DNA of 47,771 nucleotides from Brenneria bubanii (GTDB lineage: Bacteria; Pseudomonadota; Gammaproteobacteria; Enterobacterales; Enterobacteriaceae), in NCBI RefSeq assembly GCF_022378355.1, contig NZ_JAKMAJ010000020.1, positions 1 through 47,771 on the forward strand, in the 5' to 3' direction. The stretch's first letter is position 1. The number at the start of each line of letters is the position of its first letter. The notes under the pieces were generated by a model. That model did no database searches and was not told the DNA's origin. It saw nothing but the letters and a program-made list of their open reading frames with translations. Shown piece by piece: positions 9,184 to 17,707 of this stretch. A program made the translations under genes and the position numbers.

Positions 9184-9954
9184 ATGGAAAGTAACCAGAG
9201 TCACAGCAACAGCGTCGAACGCCAGTTCGGTTCGCAAGCACAAAACTATCTGACCAGTTCAGTACATGCCCAGGGCAAGGATTTAATGCGGCTATCGGCC
9301 CTGTTGGCCCCTTTCCCGCATGCCAGCGTTATCGATCTGGGATGCGGCGCCGGACACGCCAGTTTTGTTGCCGCACAGGCAACGGCGGAGGTAGTAGCTT
9401 ATGATCTTTCCTCGCAAATGCTGGAGGTCGTCGCCCAGGCCGCCGCGCAGAAAGGTCTGACGAATATCCGCACGCAACGCGGCGTCGCCGAATCGCTGCC
9501 GTTTGCCGACGCCAGCGCCGATCTCGTCATCAGCCGCTATTCCGCCCACCACTGGCACGATGTCGGACAGGCGCTGCGCGAAATCAGACGGGTTCTGAAA
9601 CCGGGCGGTCAAATCATCATGATGGATGTGGTATCGCCGGGTCACCCGCTGCTGGACATCTATTTGCAGACGGCGGAAAAACTACGCGATACCTCCCACG
9701 TGCGCGATTACTCGCCCGGCGAATGGCTGAGCATGTTCACCGAAGCGGGATTTATCGTACGTAACGTCACCAGCGATCGCCTGACGCTGGAGTTCAGCAG
9801 TTGGATCGCACGCATGCGTACGCCGGAATATTTCGCCGTTGCGATCCGAGAGTTGCAAAAAACCCTGGCCGCGGAAGTCACTCAGCATTTTGAAGTGCAG
9901 GACGACGGCTCTTTTGTGACCGATATTATGATGTTTGAAGCGACAAAATTGTAA
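9184..9954 (+). CDS. yafE: SAM-dependent methyltransferase YafE
   Basis: A 256-residue class I methyltransferase with the SAM-binding motif VIDLGCGAGHASFVA (about 48-62) and a following acidic strand (VVAYDLSSQML). The segment SRYSAHHWHDVGQALREI RRVLKPGG is typical of the UbiE/YafE group. It matches E. coli YafE over its length. The methyl acceptor is not known. The ATG at 9184 is preceded by GAGGGG; an upstream in-frame ATG at 9115 lacks homology and is not used. In E. coli the gene follows yafD, which is absent here. The gene stands alone, divergent from dinB. Confidence 0.92.
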   Translation: MESNQSHSNSVERQFGSQAQNYLTSSVHAQGKDLMRLSALLAPFPHASVIDLGCGAGHASFVAAQATAEVVAYDLSSQMLEVVAQAAAQKGLTNIRTQRGVAESLPFADASADLVISRYSAHHWHDVGQALREIRRVLKPGGQIIMMDVVSPGHPLLDIYLQTAEKLRDTSHVRDYSPGEWLSMFTEAGFIVRNVTSDRLTLEFSSWIARMRTPEYFAVAIRELQKTLAAEVTQHFEVQDDGSFVTDIMMFEATKL

Positions 9955-9992
9955 TTATCAATTACCTGTTTAGGTTGCTCATATTGAATAAA

Positions 9993-10038
9993 GAATGGAC
10001 AGCGAAAAAGGCTATCTCCTTAAATCCGTTGTCCATTC
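9993..10038. repeat. nested inverted repeat between yafE and dpaA
   Basis: Arms GAATGGACA (9993-10001) and TGTCCATTC (10030-10038) match perfectly, and the match continues with one mismatch into GCG/CGT. The 28-nt spacer contains a second small stem AAGG-CTATCT-CCTT. The structure starts about 40 bp after yafE. It may be an mRNA 3' structure or terminator, but no T run follows directly. Confidence 0.45.
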
Positions 10039-10231
10039 AACGCATTTCTTTATGGCCTGAATGTTGATAAATAAACCGCCACGGCGCCTCCGTCAAAAAT
10101 TTATCTTTTTCCTCTCTTGATTAAAATTAAGGCGGTGATAATGTGAAACGCATCTATATTCGCCTCATGGCAAAGGAATACGGAAACTAAGCCGTATTAT
10201 GCAGCAACGCCTTTATTCACCAGGATCCATA

Positions 10232-10954
10232 ATGCAAAAAATCGCGCTATCCTTTGCGATGTTGTTTTTTTTGCCATCCCTTGCCGTTACCTGCGCCGCC
10301 AGTGAGCCCGCGCCGATAGCAAAAGATCTGAAGCAACAACTATTAGGCTCTCCAATCTATATTCAGATATTTAAAGAGGAGAGAGTATTAGAGCTTTACG
10401 CCAAAGTCGGAAATGAATATCGCTTATTGGAAAACTATCCCATTTGTAAATATTCGGGCGGCCTTGGGCCTAAACGCGTTGAGGGCGATTTGAAAAGTCC
10501 GGAGGGCTTCTATCAGATCGATCTTCGCCAGCTTAAGCCGGACAGTCATTATTATCGCGCGATAAACATTGGTTTCCCTAATGAATATGATAAATCACAA
10601 GGGTATTCCGGCCGCTATCTGATGATCCACGGCGAGTGTGTTTCCGTGGGTTGCTACGCCATGACCAATAATTATATTGACGAGATCTATCGTTATGCAG
10701 AACAAGCGCTGCGTAACGGACAGGCGAAAATAGAGCTGGCGATTTATCCGTTCCGCATGACGGAAGCCAATATGCAACGCCATCGCAATTCCACCTATTC
10801 CGCTTTCTGGCGTCAGCTACAGCCAGGCTATGCTTATTTCAATCAGCATTACCAACCACCGGCCATCACGGTATTTAACGGGCAGTACGTCGTCAGTCCA
10901 CCGTTGATGACCAGCAAGCCGGTATTAAATTACGCGTTCACCGAAACGAAATAA
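10232..10954 (+). CDS. dpaA: L,D-transpeptidase-family protein DpaA (YafK), releases Lpp from peptidoglycan
   Basis: Periplasmic YkuD-domain protein. E. coli YafK (DpaA, also called LdtF) cleaves the bond between Braun lipoprotein and peptidoglycan. From the ATG at 10232 the protein has 240 residues with a signal peptide (about 1-23, ending TCAAS). The catalytic motif is HGECVSVGCYAM, with H133 and nucleophile C141 in the SxGC pattern. This start follows AGGATCCATA and gives a proper signal peptide; an ATG at 10199 would add 11 residues ahead of it. The last 30 bp overlap the convergent yafJ gene. Confidence 0.92.
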   Translation: MQKIALSFAMLFFLPSLAVTCAASEPAPIAKDLKQQLLGSPIYIQIFKEERVLELYAKVGNEYRLLENYPICKYSGGLGPKRVEGDLKSPEGFYQIDLRQLKPDSHYYRAINIGFPNEYDKSQGYSGRYLMIHGECVSVGCYAMTNNYIDEIYRYAEQALRNGQAKIELAIYPFRMTEANMQRHRNSTYSAFWRQLQPGYAYFNQHYQPPAITVFNGQYVVSPPLMTSKPVLNYAFTETK

Positions 10955-11692
10955 AACAAACTCGCCTGGCATGATCTTATGCCAGGTTTCATTGCCGGTC
11001 AGCGGCTGCGTCGCCAACACCGTAACCACATCGTTGGGCGTGGTCTGCTGCTGGAAATCAATTTCCACATCCTGATCCAGCAGCGTCGCTTTACCAAAAG
11101 GCGCGCGCCGGGTGATCCAGTAAAGGTGGGTGGAACAATACCCCATCACAAACTGTCCGTCGGACAGCAGCATGTTAAACACGCCTTTTTTGCGCAGCGC
11201 ATCCGCCTGCTGGGCAATATAGCGGAACACCGCGGGCCAGTTTCCCGGCGTGCGCGGATAGCGTTGCGACAGTTGATACAACAGCCAACAGAACGCAAAC
11301 TCGCTATCCGTCTGACCTACCGGCCGAAAAGTGCCGGTTTTTAACGAACGATACCCTTTTAATTGCCCGTTATGGGCGAACGTCCAGTTTCTTCCCCACA
11401 GTTCGCGGGTAAAAGGATGCGTATTTTCCAGCGCCACAGATCCCCGGTTCGCCTGGCGGATATGTGATACCACAGCGCAAGATTTGATGGGATAGTCCTG
11501 TACCAGCCGGGCAATCGGCGAGCTATAGCTTGGCTGAGGATCCTTAAACGTTCGGCAGCCATGGCCTTCATAAAACGTAATTCCCCAACCGTCCCGGTGC
11601 GGCCCCGTCAGGCCGCCACGCTGTACCAACCCGGTAAAACTGAAACAAATGTCTGTCGGCACATTAGCGCTCATCCCAAGCAATTCACACAT
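10925..11692 (-). CDS. yafJ: class II glutamine amidotransferase-like protein YafJ
   Basis: A stand-alone class II (Ntn-type) glutamine amidotransferase domain of 255 residues, the same length as E. coli YafJ. The start at 11692 is set by biology: it puts Cys at position 2 (MCELLGMSANVP), so removal of Met leaves the N-terminal nucleophile. It is preceded by GAGAG. Other motifs are the RGG and GPHRDGWGI segment, SHIRQANRG, the glutamine-loop residues in TFAHNGQLKGY, and GQTDSE. The physiological substrate is not established. The 3' end overlaps dpaA by 30 bp in a convergent arrangement. Confidence 0.93.
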   Translation of the reverse strand: MCELLGMSANVPTDICFSFTGLVQRGGLTGPHRDGWGITFYEGHGCRTFKDPQPSYSSPIARLVQDYPIKSCAVVSHIRQANRGSVALENTHPFTRELWGRNWTFAHNGQLKGYRSLKTGTFRPVGQTDSEFAFCWLLYQLSQRYPRTPGNWPAVFRYIAQQADALRKKGVFNMLLSDGQFVMGYCSTHLYWITRRAPFGKATLLDQDVEIDFQQQTTPNDVVTVLATQPLTGNETWHKIMPGEFVLFRFGERVI

Positions 11693-11726
11693 TCTAACTC
11701 TCTTAACCTCTCTTGCCTGTCTGCCG

Positions 11727-12311
11727 CTATCCTTTAGCAACCATTTCTTTTTCAATCAGTTGGATAAGGATATGTATCGCCTTGATGTGAATTTCCTGAA
11801 TACGATCGGCGTAGCCGAAATGCGGTACACGAATTTCCACATCCGCCGTGCCGGCCATTTTGCCGCCGTCTTTACCGGTCAGCGTAATGACCTTCATGCC
11901 TTTAGCCTTCGCCGCGGCAATCGCTTTAATAATGTTGCTGGAATTCCCCGAGGTTGAGATCCCCAAAAGCACATCGCCTTCACGCCCCAAGGACTCAATA
12001 TAACGAGAAAAAACAAAATCATAACCAAAGTCATTACTGACGCAGGAAAGATGGCTCGGGTCGGAGATGGCAATCGCCGGGTAGCCCGGGCGATTCTCCC
12101 GATAGCGGCCGGTCAACTCTTCAGCAAAATGCATCGCATCACAGTGCGAACCGCCATTACCACAGGAAATAACTTTCCCGCCCGACTTAAACGCGTCGGC
12201 CAGCAGTACCGCAGCATTTTGAATAGACTGAATATTCGCATCATCACTCAAAAAAGCATTCAGCGTTTCCGCCGCTTCTTTCAGCTCACTACGGATTAAG
12301 TCCTGGTACAT
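11727..12311 (-). CDS. gmhA: sedoheptulose-7-phosphate isomerase
   Basis: First enzyme of ADP-L-glycero-D-manno-heptose synthesis for the lipopolysaccharide inner core: it converts sedoheptulose 7-phosphate to D-glycero-D-manno-heptose 7-phosphate. The 194-residue SIS-domain protein has the phosphate-binding loop [20 protein letters not shown] (about 49-68), [10 protein letters not shown], and [13 protein letters not shown] with a metal-binding His. It is essentially collinear with E. coli GmhA (LpcA). GAGAGG precedes the ATG. It lies 34 bp upstream of yafJ, so co-transcription is likely. In E. coli the divergent neighbour is fadE; here it is yajD. Confidence 0.97.
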   Translation of the reverse strand: MYQDLIRSELKEAAETLNAFLSDDANIQSIQNAAVLLADAFKSGGKVISCGNGGSHCDAMHFAEELTGRYRENRPGYPAIAISDPSHLSCVSNDFGYDFVFSRYIESLGREGDVLLGISTSGNSSNIIKAIAAAKAKGMKVITLTGKDGGKMAGTADVEIRVPHFGYADRIQEIHIKAIHILIQLIEKEMVAKG

Positions 12312-12635
12312 GGAATCCTCTCAATTTGTCCGGTGACGTCATCATATTCCGTTATGCAGTGTAGCGGATTGCCGAAACAGCGAGAAGCTCGCAATGTCAC
12401 GATCGTCAGGATTGACGACAACAATCGGAAAATGGCGGCTGGCGCGCCGGATTGCGCGTGAGGTTGTAACCATTATGTAAATAAAATGAGGGGATCAGGC
12501 GAAGAAACGACGACAACGGCCAACCATCAGGTCAGATCTGTTGTCAACCGCCGCGCCCTTTTTTAGCCAATCCATTTATACCTTGAGTCAACCGAGGTAA
12601 AATAACGGCTTCCGACCTAATGAAGACATCACGCC
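12312..12635. other. divergent intergenic region gmhA/yajD
   Basis: This 324-bp region holds the promoters of the divergent gmhA and yajD genes. I see no convincing operator, RNA gene or small reading frame with a ribosome binding site in it. Confidence 0.4.
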
Positions 12636-12986
12636 ATGGCATACATTCCCAAAAACTACGCGAGGCTCGAAAGCGGCTATCGTGAAAAAGCGCTGAAACT
12701 TTTCCCATGGGTATGCGGCCGCTGCTCGCGCGAGTTTGTTTATTCCAACCTGCGTGAACTGACCGTTCACCATATCGACCATGACCACAGCAACAACCCG
12801 GAAGACGGCAGCAACTGGGAAATGTTATGCCTGTACTGCCACGATCATGAGCATTCAAAATATACCGATGCGGATACCTACGGCTCGACCGTGGTGGCCG
12901 GCGAAGATGCTCAGAAAGATGTCGGCGTAGCGACGCATAACCCCTTTGCCGATCTGAAGTCGCTGATGGGCAAAGGAAAGAAATAA
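12636..12986 (+). CDS. yajD: HNH-nuclease-family protein YajD
   Basis: A 116-residue protein with a compact HNH (ββα-metal) motif: WVCGRCSREF with a first CxxC pair, then LTVHHIDHDHSNNPEDGSNW holding the catalytic His cluster, then MLCLYCHDHEH with a second CxxC pair. It matches E. coli YajD. DNA cleavage is expected from the fold, but its role in the cell is unknown. It is monocistronic. A GGGGCGG/CCGCCCC inverted repeat (12994-13022) without a T run follows the stop codon and may end the transcript. Confidence 0.92.
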   Translation: MAYIPKNYARLESGYREKALKLFPWVCGRCSREFVYSNLRELTVHHIDHDHSNNPEDGSNWEMLCLYCHDHEHSKYTDADTYGSTVVAGEDAQKDVGVATHNPFADLKSLMGKGKK

Positions 12987-13067
12987 GCCCAACGGGGCGG
13001 CGAATGTTCTTCATCCCGCCCCTTCGGGTCGCCGTAAGCGGCGTTTAACCTTAACCTCGGTGACCTT

Positions 13068-14270
13068 CTATGCCTCGCTTTGACGCACGCGAGCCAGCAG
13101 CTCGTCCACATCGGCAATGTGCGGCGCGGCAAGGAGCAGTGTCCGGCCCAGGCGTAGCGCATGACGCTGACATACCGTGCGGACCGCCTCATCCTGAATG
13201 TCGTCGAGGTCGGCGACGTGCGCCAGCCCGATAGTGCGGCGGATAAGCTCGGTGCCGCAATAGCCGATCGTATCCTGCCACACCTGCTGCAAAAAGCATT
13301 CGACATAGCCGGGTTCAGCCAACGACGGCTCACGGTCATGGTGCTGACTCAGCGACGCAAAACGCGCGGCGAAGGTCTGCCATAAGCGGCGAATATCGGC
13401 AAGGCGCTGCGCCCTGGCCGCATCCGCTTCACGCAGCGCCAGTTGTCCCGGTAAACCGCAATAGTTAAGCAACAGGTTGCCCAACGCGGTTCCCACATCG
13501 AACCCGATCGGACCATAGAAGCCGAACTCGGCGTCAATCGCCTTCAGGCGCCCCTCCGCGACAAAGAGCGAACCGCTATGGATATCGCCATGCAATAACG
13601 CTTCCGCCTTGCTTAAAAAACGGTGTTTTAACCCCGCCACCGCCAGCTTGACTGCGCTATCGCCGCGCAGCGCCAGCACATCCGGCGTCAACGCCGCTTC
13701 AAAGCGGTTTCTTTCATGATCGATATAGGGGTCGGTAAAGAACAGATCTTCGGTGATCTGACACAGTTCAGGATTGGTGAACCGACTCACCGCCGCTTTT
13801 TTATCATGCGGCGCCTGATAAAAATCAGACGTATGGAATAGCGTTTGCGCCAGGTATTCGCCCAGCTGCTCGGCGGCCTGAGGATAATCAATCCCCTTTG
13901 TCAGCTCGCCGCGCCAGATACGATGATCGGACAGATCCTCCTGCACCATCACCGCCAGTTCGGCATCATGGTGCAGGACGGTAACCGTATGCTGAGGGCA
14001 AAAGCGCGCGTGCACCAGAAGCGTTTCGGCTTCAATGCGCGCGCGATCCAGCGTCAGCGGCCAGGATTCGCCGACGCAACGAACATAGGGCAGCGCCTGT
14101 TTGACTATCACCCGGCTTATCCCCTGCGCATCGCGGATTTTAAAGACCAGATTCAGGTTACCGTCGCCAATTTCTTCTGCATCGACCAGCGTTTGCGGAT
14201 CGCTCACCCCGCCGTACCGGCGGGCGTATTGCACGGCATCATCTGCCGTAAAGGTGCGGTAAAGCGGCAT
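13068..14270 (-). CDS. mtnK: 5-methylthioribose kinase
   Basis: Phosphorylates 5-methylthioribose (MTR) to MTR-1-phosphate, the entry step of methionine salvage in bacteria that first cleave methylthioadenosine to adenine and MTR. The 400-residue protein has a protein-kinase-like fold: the glycine-rich segment [13 protein letters not shown], the lysine in [12 protein letters not shown], the catalytic loop [13 protein letters not shown] (about 222-234) and the metal-binding [16 protein letters not shown]. The start at 14270 is chosen because AAGGGG precedes it and it fits the Klebsiella protein; two upstream ATG codons at 14300 and 14297 add 10 residues without a good ribosome binding site. 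It is divergent from mtnA across a MetJ-box array. Confidence 0.95.
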   Translation of the reverse strand: MPLYRTFTADDAVQYARRYGGVSDPQTLVDAEEIGDGNLNLVFKIRDAQGISRVIVKQALPYVRCVGESWPLTLDRARIEAETLLVHARFCPQHTVTVLHHDAELAVMVQEDLSDHRIWRGELTKGIDYPQAAEQLGEYLAQTLFHTSDFYQAPHDKKAAVSRFTNPELCQITEDLFFTDPYIDHERNRFEAALTPDVLALRGDSAVKLAVAGLKHRFLSKAEALLHGDIHSGSLFVAEGRLKAIDAEFGFYGPIGFDVGTALGNLLLNYCGLPGQLALREADAARAQRLADIRRLWQTFAARFASLSQHHDREPSLAEPGYVECFLQQVWQDTIGYCGTELIRRTIGLAHVADLDDIQDEAVRTVCQRHALRLGRTLLLAAPHIADVDELLARVRQSEA

Positions 14271-14327
14271 TGCCAACCCCTTGTTAAATTCTTCCATCAA
14301 CCGTTTTCAATCGCCCGTTGGATACTT

Positions 14328-14359
14328 AGACATAAAAACGTCTGGACATCTATACTTCT
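14328..14359. promoter_or_regulatory. four tandem MetJ boxes between mtnK and mtnA
   Basis: Four contiguous 8-bp units in exact phase read AGACATAA, AAACGTCT, GGACATCT and ATACTTCT. Against the met-box consensus AGACGTCT they match at 5, 7, 6 and 6 of 8 positions. MetJ with SAM binds two or more such boxes cooperatively. The array sits in the 150-bp divergent promoter of mtnK and mtnA, so repression under methionine-replete conditions is predicted for both. Confidence 0.85.
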
Positions 14360-14420
14360 GCAAAACATCTTGGCAGAATAAGGAAATTGATGCAATAGCA
14401 CAACATGGATTTAACCAATC

Positions 14421-15461
14421 ATGCAGAACATTAACACTACCAGCTTAAAAATCGTTGACGATCGGCTTTGGATCCTCGACCAGCAGGCGCTGCCACAGGA
14501 AAAACACTGGTGCCCCTGCCCGGACGTAGCGACGCTGGTTGAACATATTCAGACGCTACGAGTACGCGGCGCGCCGCTTATCGGCTTATCCGCCAGCCTG
14601 CTGCTGGCGTTGCTGGCGGAACAAGGACTCACCAGCCGGCGGTTGACGGATGCGCTGGAAACGCTGCGTGCCGCACGCCCGACCGCGGTGAACCTGATGA
14701 ATAATCTCGACCGCATGAAACTGGCGCTGGCGCAGCCGCGGTTCGCCGACGCCATGCAGCGGGAAGCGCTGCGGCTGGTCGAGGAAGACCGCCGGCTGTG
14801 TGAAAATATCGCCGATTACGGCGCTACGCTGGTGGCGCCGAACAGCCGTTTACTGACTCACTGCAACACCGGCGGGCTGGCGACAGCCGGTATCGGCACC
14901 GCCATCGGCGTACTAAGACGTTCGCATCAGCAGGGGAAAATCGCCCAGGTATGGGTGGATGAAACCCGACCATTGCTACAGGGCGGACGCCTTACCGCCT
15001 GGGAACTGGGCGAGTTGGGGATCCCTTATCAACTGATTTGCGACTCAATGGCCGCCAGCCTGATGGCGCAGGGAGAAGTAGACGCCGTATGGGTGGGCGC
15101 GGATCGCATCGCCGCCAACGGCGACGTGGCCAATAAAATTGGCACCTACAGTCTGGCCGTGCTGGCGCACTATCACCAGATACCTTTCTATGTCGCCGCG
15201 CCGCATACCACGCACGATCCGACATGCCCGGATGGCGCCGCGATTCCGATTGAACAACGCGCCGCCGATGAAGTCACCGGGGTGTCAGGCCGTTTCGGCC
15301 ACTGCCAGTGGGCGCCGCGCAATGCGCCGGTTTACAATCCGGCCTTCGACGTCACCCCCGCCGCTTTAATCAGCGGTTGGGTGCTGGATACCGGGATTGT
15401 GACGCCGCAGGCGGTGAAGGATGGGATATTTCACGCCGCGCAGGGTGAAAGCGAAGCCTGA
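14421..15461 (+). CDS. mtnA: methylthioribose-1-phosphate isomerase
   Basis: Aldose-ketose isomerase that converts MTR-1-phosphate to methylthioribulose-1-phosphate. The 346-residue protein belongs to the eIF2B-like isomerase family. The family signatures are [10 protein letters not shown] (about 48-57), the catalytic cysteine in [14 protein letters not shown] (about residue 151) and the catalytic aspartate in [18 protein letters not shown] (about residue 231). The start fits the Klebsiella protein, but the ribosome binding site before it is poor. A better site (AAGGA, 14380-14384) instead serves a two-codon minigene at 14390. Downstream, a 7-bp GC-rich stem (15542-15560) and the mtnD terminator separate it from mtnBCD. 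Confidence 0.96.
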   Translation: MQNINTTSLKIVDDRLWILDQQALPQEKHWCPCPDVATLVEHIQTLRVRGAPLIGLSASLLLALLAEQGLTSRRLTDALETLRAARPTAVNLMNNLDRMKLALAQPRFADAMQREALRLVEEDRRLCENIADYGATLVAPNSRLLTHCNTGGLATAGIGTAIGVLRRSHQQGKIAQVWVDETRPLLQGGRLTAWELGELGIPYQLICDSMAASLMAQGEVDAVWVGADRIAANGDVANKIGTYSLAVLAHYHQIPFYVAAPHTTHDPTCPDGAAIPIEQRAADEVTGVSGRFGHCQWAPRNAPVYNPAFDVTPAALISGWVLDTGIVTPQAVKDGIFHAAQGESEA

Positions 15462-15584
15462 GCAACCTGACGGATTGGCCTACTCAGCCTTATTTATGCC
15501 GTTCAGTTGGCGTTGGGCGGTGGATAGCATCCTGCTGCGAAAGCCGGCTTGCCGCCGGCTATCTAGCGCCGCCGCCTGAGCGAT

Positions 15585-15610
15585 AAAAAAAACGCCAGTC
15601 AAGCTGGCGT
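15585..15610 (-). terminator. intrinsic terminator of the mtnBCD operon
   Basis: On the minus strand the stem ACGCCAG / CTGGCGT with a 5-nt loop is followed by eight T residues. It lies 28 bp past the mtnD stop codon and is a textbook Rho-independent terminator. Confidence 0.9.
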
Positions 15611-15637
15611 CAATGGCATTTAAAAAACGTGTCGCAT

Positions 15638-16183
15638 TCAGTTCTCCAGCTTCGGATAGGCATCCGCGATCTTGTCGCCGGTAAAATGCGCGATCCACCC
15701 TTGCGGATTATCGAACAGGCGAATGGCGGTAAAGTGCGGCTCCGGCCCCATGTCAAACCAGTGGGCGGTGCCCGCCGGGACGGACAGCAAATCGTCTTTC
15801 TCACACAGGATCTGGAAAATTTTACCTTGCAGATGCAGACAGAATAGCCCGGCGCCGGCGACGAAGAAACGCACTTCGTCCTCGCCATGCGTATGTTCGG
15901 CCAGAAACTTGGTGCGCAGCTCGGCGCGCTGCGGGTTATCCGCCCGGATGCTGATGACATCCCAGCTCTGGTAGCCTTTTTCCGCCACCAGCCGGTCGAT
16001 TTCGTGTTGATAGGCCGCCAGCACTTCCGCGGATTCCGGATCGACGCTTAGCGGCTGGTTCGCCTGCCAGCGTTCAAAACGTACGCCGATATCGGCCAAT
16101 TGACGGCGGATAGCCTCGGCATCCTGGCTTTGCCAAATCGGTTGGCTGGCATCGCTATCACTAAAGATGGTCAGTGCGCTCAT
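15638..16183 (-). CDS. mtnD: acireductone dioxygenase
   Basis: Oxygen-dependent enzyme that cleaves the acireductone intermediate of methionine salvage. The Fe(II) form yields 2-keto-4-methylthiobutyrate and formate; the Ni(II) form yields methylthiopropionate, formate and CO. The 181-residue cupin has the metal ligands H97, H99 and E103 (EHTHGEDEV) and H141 (GTAHWFD), one position offset from the Klebsiella enzyme. The ATG is preceded by AGGAG and overlaps the mtnC stop codon by 4 bp. It is the last gene of mtnBCD. Confidence 0.97.
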   Translation of the reverse strand: MSALTIFSDSDASQPIWQSQDAEAIRRQLADIGVRFERWQANQPLSVDPESAEVLAAYQHEIDRLVAEKGYQSWDVISIRADNPQRAELRTKFLAEHTHGEDEVRFFVAGAGLFCLHLQGKIFQILCEKDDLLSVPAGTAHWFDMGPEPHFTAIRLFDNPQGWIAHFTGDKIADAYPKLEN

Positions 16184-16881
16184 TGGGAATACTCCTGTAA
16201 ATCGATCTGGTCAAAACTCGCCACCTGACGGTGGCCGCTCAAGTTATCAGCCTCGGTACGAATAAGCTGACAAGTATGCCACCCAGCCTGCTGCGCGGCA
16301 TCCAGTTCCTGATGGATATCCGACAGAAACAGTAATTGCCCGGCCGGTAAGCCGATGGAGCGGGCGATGGTCTGGTAAGAGGTCGTTTCGCGCTTGGCGC
16401 CGACGCCGGTATCAAAATAATCACTGAACAGCGGACGCAGATCGCCAGCGTCGCTGTGGCCGAACAATAGCTGCTGCGCTTCCACCGAACCGGATGAATA
16501 GACATACAGCCGGAGGCCCTGCCGCCGCCAGTCAGCCAGCCGCGCGGCGACCTCCGGATAAACATGACCGCGGAAATCGCCGTTGAGATAGCCGCTGCGC
16601 CAGATAATCCCCTGTAGCTGCTTCAGCGCCGGAGACTTACGATCTTCATCCATTAACCGGTTCAATGCCGCAATCAGCATCTCCCGATCCGCGAGCGGTT
16701 GATTCAGCTCCCGACGCAGCGTCGCCAGCGCCTGGGCAATTTCCTCATTTTGCTCCAGCGCTACCGTCTGCGTCAGCCGCGCGCGGGCATAGGGAAACAG
16801 CACGTTGTGCACGAAGCGAATATCGCTGGTGGTGCCTTCGATATCCGTCACAACGGCTTTAATGGTGTGGCGGTTACTCAT
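16180..16881 (-). CDS. mtnC: enolase-phosphatase E1
   Basis: Bifunctional haloacid-dehalogenase-superfamily enzyme of methionine salvage: it enolises and dephosphorylates 2,3-diketo-5-methylthiopentyl-1-phosphate to the acireductone. The 233-residue protein starts with the HAD motif [12 protein letters not shown] (nucleophile D13, and E15 where most HAD phosphatases have Asp, as is typical for E1). [11 protein letters not shown] (motif II) and [13 protein letters not shown] (motif IV) follow. It overlaps mtnB upstream and mtnD downstream by 4 bp each, so translation of the three genes is coupled. Confidence 0.97.
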   Translation of the reverse strand: MSNRHTIKAVVTDIEGTTSDIRFVHNVLFPYARARLTQTVALEQNEEIAQALATLRRELNQPLADREMLIAALNRLMDEDRKSPALKQLQGIIWRSGYLNGDFRGHVYPEVAARLADWRRQGLRLYVYSSGSVEAQQLLFGHSDAGDLRPLFSDYFDTGVGAKRETTSYQTIARSIGLPAGQLLFLSDIHQELDAAQQAGWHTCQLIRTEADNLSGHRQVASFDQIDLQEYSQ

Positions 16882-17492
16882 TTGGCCTCCAGCAGTCGAC
16901 GTTGCAGCTCACACTGGAACAGAAATTCCAGCCCTTCAAGATGGCGGCGCGCCTCCGCTACGCTTTCTCCCCAGCAATAGAGGCCATGACCACGAACCAG
17001 AAAGCCGTAACGCAGCGGTTCGCCGTGCGCACGGTCGGCGACCCTGCGCGCCAGAGCAGGGATATCCTGATCGTTATCGAAAATGGGGATAACAACGCGA
17101 TCCACATGGCTTTTCTGGCCCGCCAGCGACTTCTGCATTTCATAACCTTGCAGCACCAGTTGCCGGCCGCTTTCCACCCTGGAGAGAACGGTCGCGTTGA
17201 CCGAATGCGTATGCAGCACCGCGCCAATCCGCGCATCGGTGCGGTACAGCAAGGTGTGCAGCCCGGTTTCGGCGGAAGGGATACGTCCGCTGGGCACATG
17301 GTTGGTGGCGATATCCACCAGCAGGAAATCATCCGCCTGTAAGCTGCCTTTATCCTTGCCTGATTCGGTAATCAGACACTGCGCTTCATCAAGGCGCACA
17401 GACATATTGCCGCCGGTCGCCGGGCACCAGCCCTTTTCCCCTATCCAATGGCAGGCGGCGAGCAGGGTGGTAAGTTGCAGGTTTTCCGTCAT
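16878..17492 (-). CDS. mtnB: methylthioribulose-1-phosphate dehydratase
   Basis: Zinc-dependent class II aldolase-like enzyme that dehydrates methylthioribulose-1-phosphate to 2,3-diketo-5-methylthiopentyl-1-phosphate. The 204-residue protein has the substrate-binding segment [14 protein letters not shown], the zinc ligands in [12 protein letters not shown] (about 94-105), and a further His in [12 protein letters not shown]. It leads the mtnBCD operon, with AGGAAGG before the ATG. Its promoter lies in the region shared with mtnE, which holds a second MetJ-box array. Confidence 0.96.
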   Translation of the reverse strand: MTENLQLTTLLAACHWIGEKGWCPATGGNMSVRLDEAQCLITESGKDKGSLQADDFLLVDIATNHVPSGRIPSAETGLHTLLYRTDARIGAVLHTHSVNATVLSRVESGRQLVLQGYEMQKSLAGQKSHVDRVVIPIFDNDQDIPALARRVADRAHGEPLRYGFLVRGHGLYCWGESVAEARRHLEGLEFLFQCELQRRLLEAK

Positions 17493-17607
17493 GATCCTTC
17501 CTAATTATCCCCGTCATTTTTCAAGTTGCCGGTGCGTTGGCGGCCTGCGACTCGAAATCTATGGGGTATGCAGTGCTTAGCACTTTTAGTTATGACTTAG
17601 CGTTCAA

Positions 17608-17639
17608 AGGCATTTAGCCGTTTAAACGTCCAAGCGTCT
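17608..17639. promoter_or_regulatory. four tandem MetJ boxes between mtnB and mtnE
   Basis: The contiguous 8-bp units AGGCATTT, AGCCGTTT, AAACGTCC and AAGCGTCT match the met-box AGACGTCT at 5, 6, 6 and 6 of 8 positions. The right edge touches a possible mtnE promoter (TTGATT at about 17639, TGTTAT about 17 bp further). The array lies between the divergent mtnBCD and mtnE-yafV units, matching the arrangement between mtnK and mtnA. Confidence 0.8.
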
Positions 17640-17707
17640 TGATTGCCAAATACTAACATCGTGTTATATTGGCTAGCAATACAGGCCTGTTGGAGTCCTT
17701 ATCAATT

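Noticed and set aside
12544-13014. 156-codon minus-strand frame opposite yajD
   Set aside because: It is antisense to yajD, which has a clear HNH motif; the frame has no recognisable features.
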